The position numbers and the translations under genes were made by a program. A stretch of 64,000 nt of DNA, taken from assembly GCA_022414725.1 (NCBI GenBank), contig CM039462.1, positions 127,861,314 through 127,925,313 of the forward strand. The letters are read 5' to 3'. The notes under the pieces were generated by a model. It was not told where the DNA came from. It was given only the letters and a program-made list of their open reading frames with translations, and searched no databases. Below, piece after piece: positions 59,201 to 64,000 of this stretch (its first letter is position 1; each line of letters begins with the position of its first letter). The DNA comes from Microglena sp. YARC. Lineage: Eukaryota; Chlorophyta; Chlorophyceae; Chlamydomonadales; Chlamydomonadaceae.

Positions 59201-60461
59201 GAACATGGTATGTGTCTATATAGGAAGATGTGAAGGGGGATGTAATGGCGGAAATAAGTGAAGGGGGGTATATAAGGGGTATAGAAGTACAGTGGGCTGC
59301 AATGGCACAAATCAGGGGTAGGTTGGCCGGTGCAAGCAAACGGGCTGGCCCCCTCAACCTCACGCCTCGTAATAAGGATTACTATTTATGTATGTATTGT
59401 ATGTATGATAATCTTGATAGAAGATATAAGGTGTGTGTGTGTAGGGGGGGGGGGGGGGGGGGGGGGGGGGGGAACAAGTCTGGGGCAGGAGTGCAGGACA
59501 GCAAACAGCAGAGACCGCTGATGTGAAGATATTACGCTGAGTGTTATGTTGATATTAATTACATTCATTATATTTTCGCGATTATCAGTAATTAAAATGC
59601 ATTTTGTGTTTCGCTTCAATAGGTTTGTTTTTGCAACGCCATTAAGAACATTGTGTTTTTGAAAATGCCGTATTTTATTTATTATTCCATTTAGATGGTC
59701 GTAGGATCTGTGCAAGAATAATTTGAACAAAACTTCATTTATATGAACAGTGTGTTTTTGATTGCAATTAAGATCAATATTTTTATTTTTCCCCAGTAAA
59801 TTATCAAAGCAAATAGTGTACTGCATCCCCTGTACCAATTAAATTCTCATATTTACAATGAATATACCAAGACAAAATCCAGTTTGTAAAGGGCTGTTCT
59901 ATTCATAGTATACGTATTTGTATAAAGCTTGTACTGGTAGGCTTTTATAAGTATTAATATAAAAGCTTGTACCGGTAGGCTCTTATAAGCATTTATATAC
60001 AAGCTTGTACCGGTATGGTAGGCTCTTATAAGTATTAATATAATAGCTTGTACCGGTAGGCTCTTATAAGTATTTATATACAAGCTTGTACCAGTAGGCT
60101 CTTATAAGTATTAATATACAAGCTTGTACCGGTATGGTAGGCTCTTATAAGTATTGATATAATAGCTTGTACCGGTAGGCTATTATAAGTATTTATATAC
60201 AAGCTTGTACCAGTAGGCTCTTATAAGTATTAATATAATAGCTTGTACCGGTAAGCTACTATAAGTATTTATATACCGAATATAAAAGCATCATCCATCA
60301 TATGTATGTGTATAAAAGTGTACAAGTGTTTATACAGACGTGTACGCAATTACAAGGGGAAAAGGGGCAGAACTCCGGCAGGGATATTATGTCTGCTCTC
60401 TTACTTATATATACACACGTATCAATGATGCACGTACACTACCAGGGCGCCCTTGATATAC

Positions 60462-60514
<53 letters not shown>

Positions 60515-62342
60515 CAATGGTGCACGTACACTGCCAGGGCTGGCTCCTGTGTCAAGTCTGGGTCTGTTGTGTGTTTTTTTTCTCTTTTGGGGCTGTTGTT
60601 GGCTTCATCTGATGTTAGGTCAATCTCATCATCCACGCCTGTGATGGGGGTAAGGTGTAGGTGGTGGTAGGTGGGGAGGAGGTTCCTAGTAAAATATCCC
60701 CCAAAATGTGCCGGTTATACTTGACAGCGCATCTCCCAAAATATTAAACCCAGCATGGACTCCAAATATTGCCCCCAACATGTCTATAAAAGCAAAACAC
60801 CGGGCAAAATTAGGAGACTTACCTTACAGAAGTTTGAAACACAATCCCTGTTGTAGGTCACTAGTTTGCACCCTCCTAGCATATGAAGATATTCTACCCA
60901 GGTGGATTTGGGCAAGGCAGGGCAGGCATACATAGCAGGTTGACTAGGGTGTGGTCTGCGGTTTACGATCAACATCACATCTAATTCTTTGAGTTTAGGG
61001 CTAGCATAGAGACCCACATTTGTATGCCAAAATCCTTGAATTGAATTCGACAAAATCCGTGAGCCTGGTGGTAGCGCATGGAGATCCACCTTTTGAGGCA
61101 AACATTCCCCTTGAAAAAAACAAAAATATAGCCTTGGCCCTTGGGTCCTAGATAAACAGTCCTGCTAGGTGTAGGATCAGCACGCCATGCAAAGGCGCGC
61201 CTCAAGAATTCTTAAGTTCATTTATTCGGATGGGACACCTGGAAATTGAAAATTGGTACGATCTGCCGCAGGACGTGAGATTGAAGGAACCCTCCTATTT
61301 GCATGTACCGTACATATTGTAGAAGTGCTACTATTTTGGTTGATTTGGTTTCGCAGACCGCAACTGCGCTTGCGCTTGGGCTAGGTAGCCAGGTATAGTT
61401 ACAAAGGATGTTCCCAACCTAATAATTAAATTTGAAGCAGAATAGAAGATAGTAAAGTTTGCAGTTTGGGGGTAGCCTCGTTGGAAAAAAGGGGGTTTCA
61501 AACCTTAAGAATTTATCCTGAAGCGCAGAAGCTAGATAATAGGATGGTTTGCAGTTCGATGGAGAATTGATCTGTATGTGTGTTTAAGGCCAGGGAGTGC
61601 CTCGAATGAAAATATTTCCAGTCAACATTCCAAGGTAAATATGTCATGCAAAGGCCGTGCAAGGAAGGCAACTGTGCCTGAGATTGGACCACCGCAGTAC
61701 CGCACGACAGCATGGGAGACCTGTTTTATTTGTTCGCGGATTTCCTTTTCTCATATAATTGTGATGATGTGATAATGATGTTTACCATTTGATTATTTGC
61801 AAATCCGAAAATGTCTAGTTTGATTCCTGATTTCCTGACATTTCTGGTGGTGATTTCTAGACATACGTAAAATTCCAGATAATCGATGATGATGATCATG
61901 ATGATGATGTCCTAGAAATCTTCCTTATTTGATACATCTGTCTACATAATTTATAGTTCCAATATTTCTTGATTTTCAGCTTCCTATAATTGTTCAGGCT
62001 GTTTCCTGGATCGTATTGCCCACCTGTGGTATTGATCGCCCTGACGCGACAGGTCTTTCCCTTGTGGCCAAAGCATAGCAGGTTGTCCAGTTTCTGAACT
62101 GCAACAGACTGGCCATTGTCTGTATAAACAAGCACCCTGCGGTCGTTCCTCTCGACAATGTCGAGAGTGATCTTCAGGGCCTGGCCATTGGGAGGCGTGT
62201 TACGAGTGGAACCCGGGGCCATGCCGTTATCAAGCCATTCCCGAACGAGCTCTAGGTCATTGTTCAGGCAGCGGCTCGCTCTGATTGAATAGTCTTGGTA
62301 CACTTTTACTGGCGAGAAAGGAGCGGGCAAAGATGGCTCCAT
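47936..62342 (-). CDS. MORC-like GHKL ATPase, copy B (interrupted by an insertion)
   Basis: Proposed join on minus: 62342-62024, 60638-60530, 59182-59071, 58835-58813 continued at 57717-57335, 56790-56697, 56243-55966, 54274-54162, 53486-53355, 52068-51964, 51590-51490, 48236-47936. Without the insertion this is 2070 bp, 689 residues, one frame, TAA stop. Motifs as in copy A: ELVREWLDN, YTDNGQS, YGEIGQGLP, S5-like IRPALQEKDVEI, terminal coiled coil. All donors used are GT. A 1,095-bp insertion (57718-58812) sits 23 bp into the fourth exon, so the gene is probably broken unless the insertion is removed. Exon lengths equal those of copy A for six internal exons. Confidence 0.65.
48240..48540 (-). 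repeat. GTGTATGTAGGT minisatellite
   Basis: Imperfect 12-mer repeats in the last intron of copy B. Confidence 0.85.
48540..50000. other. insert in the copy B last intron, class unknown
   Basis: No homologous block is seen in copy A apart from ACTAGTACGGTAGCCCGTG, which is present there in the opposite orientation (16552-16574). Contains C-rich tracts, three GGCCACACCT-type repeats and, at 49420-49620, two diverged copies of a ~130-bp unit (GACATGTTTATC.ATGCAGTG). Short ORFs (49287-49550 plus) are not convincing. Confidence 0.4.
50010..51050 (-). repeat. 44-48-bp minisatellite
   Basis: GTAGGTGTAAGGTAGCCTTC and CATGTAACTTGAATGTAG repeat tightly six times at 50460-50700, looser on both sides. 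Shares TGATAGCCT with the same intron of copy A. Confidence 0.88.
51160..51489 (-). repeat. donor-junction repeats of copy B exon 10
   Basis: About five 62-bp units. On minus each has GGCCAGT.TGCCA.TTGTC then ATCCCCAG|GTACAGCTG, parallel to the exon end GGGCAGTGAGCCATTGCTC, ATCAAGAG|GTACGGCC. Copy A shows no such array at this junction. Confidence 0.7.
51490..51590 (-). CDS. copy B exon 10
   Basis: 101 bp. VEAADSLAEALGRDTEDITH then LALTLGSEPLLIK; acceptor CCCACAG, donor AAGAG|GTACGG. Confidence 0.6.
51826..51862. repeat. poly-C tract
   Basis: About 30 C, then GCTCCCCCCCC. Confidence 0.9.
51964..52068 (-). CDS. copy B exon 9
   Basis: 105 bp. TSQELYFLVYRGLAKRTWEE then RDRMREARKTTTTSQ; donor CTCAG|GTGTGTGTG intact. 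Only one copy, whereas copy A has about nine further exon ends. Confidence 0.66.
52225..53350. repeat. long poly-C tract and CCACT/CTCCA satellite-like DNA
   Basis: About 50 C at 52236-52286, then 1 kb of irregular CACTCCA pentamer and hexamer repeats, then CCCCGCCCC...GCTAACC units like those of copy A 20.9-23.1 kb. Confidence 0.88.
53355..53486 (-). CDS. copy B exon 8
   Basis: 132 bp. GEKDVNWWLCLNHDIIYVMV, then RDMLHQKK to DTKDGLHDNE; acceptor TTTCAG, donor TGAG|GTGGGG. Confidence 0.66.
53490..54160. other. intron 7-8 of copy B, no gene seen
   Basis: Ordinary AT-richer intron DNA with a short GGCAGATAGGCA repeat near 53610. Confidence 0.5.
54162..54274 (-). CDS. copy B exon 7
   Basis: 113 bp. 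DYKYFLRMCGLQDEQG and AGLPTRKDYADVN; acceptor TTTTAG, donor CAAC|GTATGTATG. Confidence 0.66.
54600..54842 (-). repeat. CTG and GATGAT triplet repeats
   Basis: Blocks of (CTG)n and (ATG/GAT)n in a TGCTGATGTTGATCATAATG higher-order unit. Confidence 0.9.
54881..55198. mobile_element. hAT-like MITE, family M3, exact 8-bp TSD
   Basis: Ends CAGGGTAGT / GAAGTACCCTG with perfect TCCAGGAC on both sides (54873-54880, 55199-55206). The interior has about seven direct and inverted copies of CAGGACGCAACC. It shares ends with family M2 but not interior. Confidence 0.78.
55207..55960. other. intron of copy B, weak SINE fragment only
   Basis: A diverged SINE tail at 55425-55500 (GCGTGGTGTTAAGGGGA, TCACCATGGCAGAC). 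No gene recognised; a minus ORF at 55142-55717 has no family resemblance I can name. Confidence 0.35.
55966..56243 (-). CDS. copy B exon 6 (single exon)
   Basis: 278 bp. FSREPWCKALQQDSVIKTDV, SLGDIHIQILFWPR, EFVDDAVIPGLRIFQSSDRA; donor CTACAG|GTAAGCTG. Uninterrupted counterpart of copy A exons 6a and 6b. Confidence 0.68.
56244..56545 (-). repeat. acceptor-side repeats of copy B exon 6
   Basis: The exon start (plus GAGAGCCTTGCACCACGGCT) recurs near 56323 and 56508, each with the acceptor on its right. The CA run and GACACCT.TC part vary. Confidence 0.72.
56697..56790 (-). CDS. copy B exon 5
   Basis: 94 bp. GPRQGCELGAFIRPALQEKD then VEICVQNLLVD; donor GACAG|GTATTTGC. Resembles the MORC S5 strand region. 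Confidence 0.66.
56791..57000 (-). repeat. acceptor-side repeats of copy B exon 5
   Basis: Two further copies, about 90 bp apart, of CTCACAGCCCTGCCTGGGAC, CTACAGCAGGGACGGACAG and the following intron. Confidence 0.8.
57335..58835 (-). CDS. copy B exon 3/4, split by a 1.1-kb insertion
   Basis: AVIDPDG at 58835-58813, insertion 57718-58812, then TCRVVLALPNKDPKDVVLGD, SIGYFTKDQYRAKKHG, VPTPGVLLDVMLMED, WYLPG. Host parts together are 406 bp, exactly the sum of exons 3 and 4 of copy A, with no intron between them. Donor CCAG|GTGGGT. Confidence 0.62.
57653..58309 (-). CDS. Pro/Ala-rich ORF of the insertion, gag-like by position only
   Basis: 218 codons. The N-terminal half is proline- and valine-rich; the C-terminal half has ordinary composition (SVVRNLADGMHGFRIQNE). 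No recognised domain. The last 22 codons are host exon read in the wrong frame, so the natural stop has been lost. Confidence 0.35.
   Translation of the reverse strand: MAAKSSRPASLADAELVDPPAAPVVHPGLAPVLPPDVPAAMEVAAVPPIGVITDVTPIVDTPMAGVQDASPTIEHPPRKEGEVPSRAALVGVVPPFGPPARMAVLASAIALPGSSVSDSVVTLSEMDHSESRNRPAKGASSSVVRNLADGMHGFRIQNELTGNVFTVVNDIPDAPPGFMPLIGSNPACDPSDPLFIHKPAVLSLRCRTRILRTSCWVI
57718..58812 (-). mobile_element. insertion inside copy B exon: retroelement fragment or solo LTR
   Basis: On minus it begins TGTAACGGTACAGACTCC and ends GTTCATCCACA, i.e. TGT...ACA. It carries an ORF from ATG 58309 (MAAKSSRPASLADAELVDPP..., Pro/Ala-rich, then GFMPLIGSNP) that runs out of frame into the host exon. 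The target duplication is unclear (perhaps CAC). Could be a copia-type LTR plus gag start. No second LTR is in the window. Confidence 0.5.
59071..59182 (-). CDS. copy B exon 2: GHKL glycine motif
   Basis: 112 bp. YGEIGQGLPMSMTALAAISY then FFRQNNGSTFVMAYGQ; acceptor before YGEIG, donor CAG|GTAAGTGC. Confidence 0.7.
59440..59472. repeat. poly-G tract
   Basis: About 28 G in a row on plus. Confidence 0.9.
59925..60275. repeat. ~45-bp tandem repeat
   Basis: Eight units of AGCTTGTACCGGTAGGCTCT and TATAAGTATTAATATA. Confidence 0.88.
60530..60638 (-). CDS. copy B exon 1b: acidic lid insert
   Basis: Acceptor CCCCCATCACAG, donor GCAGT|GTACGT. VDDEIDLTSDEANNSPKR to QEPALAV. Needed to bring exon 1 (phase 1) and exon 2 (phase 2) into register. 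A partial donor duplicate lies at about 60435 beyond a TATA/CA tract. Confidence 0.6.
60822..61095 (-). other. possible additional exon or relic in copy B intron 1
   Basis: Open frame on minus (VDLHALPPGSRILSNSIQGF, LYASPKLKELDVMLIVNRR, STWVEYLHMLGGCKLV) between an AAAAG acceptor and a perfect donor (TGTAAG|GTAAGTC). No counterpart found in copy A and no family recognised, so it is left out of the gene model. Confidence 0.35.
62024..62342 (-). CDS. copy B exon 1: GHKL N-box and DNG motif
   Basis: MEPSLPAPFSPVKVYQDYSI, ELVREWLDNGMAPG, VLVYTDNGQS, CFGHKGK; donor CACAG|GTGGGC, phase 1. The frame stays open for 27 codons upstream, but the ATG matches copy A. Confidence 0.72.
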
Positions 62343-62519
62343 CCCGAGATAAAGCAGCAATAATATAGATTTGAGACCTTGTTGATAGCAGTTGTAATGA
62401 GATGAGAAGACAGTTGAATCCAATGGCTAAAAAACGTTAAAATGTATAGACGGCTACGTCTATCAAGCAGCAATAAAGCAGCAATAATAAAGCAGCAATA
62501 AAATAGGAAAGAGGCCCTA

Positions 62520-62720
62520 AATTTTGTAAAGAGGAGAGCGAAGAGGCGCGTACAAGAAGAAAGAAAACTCACAGCACGAGAGAAAATAAAAGCGTAGCTT
62601 GGATGAAGTTACGGAGCGCTAGGCACCGCTCCGGAGAACAGACGGGAGATCATGTATTAGCAAAACAATAAATGCAAGAAAAAACTGGTCGCGGTGATCA
62701 TGCTGCGTGCTAAGCGCAGT
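62520..62720 (-). promoter_or_regulatory. conserved 5' flank of copy B
   Basis: Homologous to 37406-37640 upstream of copy A. The shared blocks stop at about 62715. Confidence 0.45.
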
Positions 62721-62790
62721 TGCAGGGCCTCAAAGCAAGACCCTGAACCCGCAAGCCACAGCACGCACCTGTCCATCAAGTAAAGTCAAG

Positions 62791-62889
62791 CCCGTCAACA
62801 TCCCATCAGCATCATTTGCAAGCCCATCAGCATCCCATCAGCATCATTTGCAAGCAGGCTTGAAATGATGCTGGTAGGATGTTGACGGG
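62791..62889. repeat. hairpin with duplicated left arm
   Basis: CCCGTCAACATCCCATCAGC...ATCATTTGCAAGC (twice in part), then GCTTGAAATGATGCTGGTAGG...TGTTGACGGG as reverse complement. Confidence 0.8.
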
Positions 62890-63455
62890 CTCCGAATTTT
62901 AGTTGGCGGGACTGTTTGACACTTATACCAAACTACTTGACGCGCGTCAGGCCTCGTGAGTTTATTTTCTCATAATCCTTGAGTCGCTGGTATGAACAGG
63001 GGGTCTCACCTGATGAGATATGGGGTGGAAATAGTTTCCCCACGTCCGGCCCATTTCAGCTTGCAAGCTCGTTCTGGTCCATTCAGATTTGTATCTAGTT
63101 ATGAAGGTGTGTTTCAGAAGCATGCGGGTCAGGTGAATACATATTTGTATCCTTGCAAGCTAGTTCAGGTGCCTACACATGGCAATTTAGTAATGAAGTA
63201 TAACAATAATGTGATTGCATATTGACCATCTTGCAAGCTAAATAGTTTTCAATGTCACTAACATTTTTTAATTTCATTGTATTTAACGTTGTGTTATTTT
63301 AATTTGATTTTATTCCATTCAATTAAATGTGATCAAAGTTAATTAACGTTAATTCTAGTGTGTATACATGTACACACTAGGACTGCACCACTCTCATATG
63401 AGGCCTGAGTACGTTACATAATGTAAGCACATGGGTGTGGACAACAGGATTCTTG
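62890..63455. other. no gene seen
   Basis: AT-richer flank; a 77-codon plus ORF (62992-63225) lacks any recognisable motif. Confidence 0.4.
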
Positions 63456-63665
63456 GAAGTAATGATAACGCTTAGTAGGGCGTGGTATTAAGGGATCCCC
63501 GTCTTACATGGTAGGGAACGAGCTGCTACTTTACCTGGTCAAAGCTACCATGGCGGTTGACAGCGGCCGCAAACACTGAAGTGCTCCTGTAGGGATTCAA
63601 ACCCTGCACCTTCTGATTTCAACAGGTCCGTGCTTCCTGTTATCCTACACAGCCATACTGCTCCC
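63455..63665 (-). mobile_element. tRNA-derived SINE with head
   Basis: On minus a tRNA-like head (GTATGGCTGTGTAGGATAAC ... GGGTTTGAATCCC as B box) is followed by GTCAACCGCCATGGTAGCTT and the tail CCACGCCCTACTAAGCG, ending TTATCATTAC. The tail is shared with 11085, 23752 and 35155 copies, but the head differs. Confidence 0.62.
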
Positions 63666-64000
63666 CCCACAAATATTAAAATTATGGGATTATTGATTAT
63701 CATTGCGGATGAAGGCTTGCGAAATAGCAGGGCTAATGATTCGCGCCACTGATAGAAATCTGACTTTCAGTTTTGGGCGCCGAGCGCCCTTAGTAGGGCT
63801 GTTGGCTGCCAAATATTCGTTTCCGTACCGTTGTTCCTTCATTCCGCAGGGGGGTTCAACGTGCTAGTTCAACACTTGGGTTCACAAGCTCAGAGGGGAT
63901 TTCACGCTACATACTTAGAACGTACGTTATTAATTGCACTGATCAGGAGGCTAGCAGGGGGGGGGGGGGGAGGTGTGTGTGTGTGTTGGTGTGTAAGTCG

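Overview
The window is eukaryotic nuclear DNA: split genes with GT-AG introns, LTR and tRNA-derived retroelements, small DNA transposons, and very large amounts of simple and tandem repeat. Runs of TTTAGGG (36501-36538) fit a plant or green-algal type telomere repeat. With an EGLN-type prolyl hydroxylase, two MORC-like ATPases and a copia element this suggests a repeat-rich protist genome, most likely a green alga (prasinophyte-like). That organism guess is inference and weak.

Layout. (1) 1-10142, plus strand: a 2-oxoglutarate/Fe(II) prolyl-hydroxylase-like gene whose 5' end lies left of the window. Exons at 1591-1844, 3212-3665, 6823-7000 and 9981-10142 join in one frame and carry the HxD, distal His and Arg of the double-stranded beta helix. 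(2) 10.2-14.6 kb: decayed repeats of that gene's 3' end, SINEs, a long GA tract. (3) 14900-37405, minus strand: MORC-like GHKL ATPase copy A, 13 coding segments over 22.5 kb. (4) 37.4-47.9 kb: an inverted repeat next to the copy A promoter, a decayed Ty1/copia element (39164-44179) with a 5-bp target duplication, a kinase remnant and a foldback element. (5) 47936-62342, minus strand: MORC-like copy B, a tandem paralogue with 11 coding segments. Most internal exons have exactly the same length as in copy A, which gives an internal check on the splice sites. Copy B has a retroelement-like insertion inside one exon. (6) 62.3-64 kb: upstream flank and another SINE.

Main observation. In all three genes the huge introns are built largely from tandem repeats whose unit straddles an exon edge: the last bases of the exon plus the donor and start of intron, or the end of intron plus the acceptor and first bases of the exon. 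I find this at most splice junctions of the hydroxylase and of copy A, and in a milder form in copy B. Even the roughly 2.3-kb array at 26.6-29.0 kb, which looks like an ordinary minisatellite, is an amplified exon-donor junction. Two introns exist only in copy A, and both are filled with copies of the adjoining exon edge, which suggests introns born or grown by junction duplication. Both paralogues and the frame checks make this testable with RNA reads.
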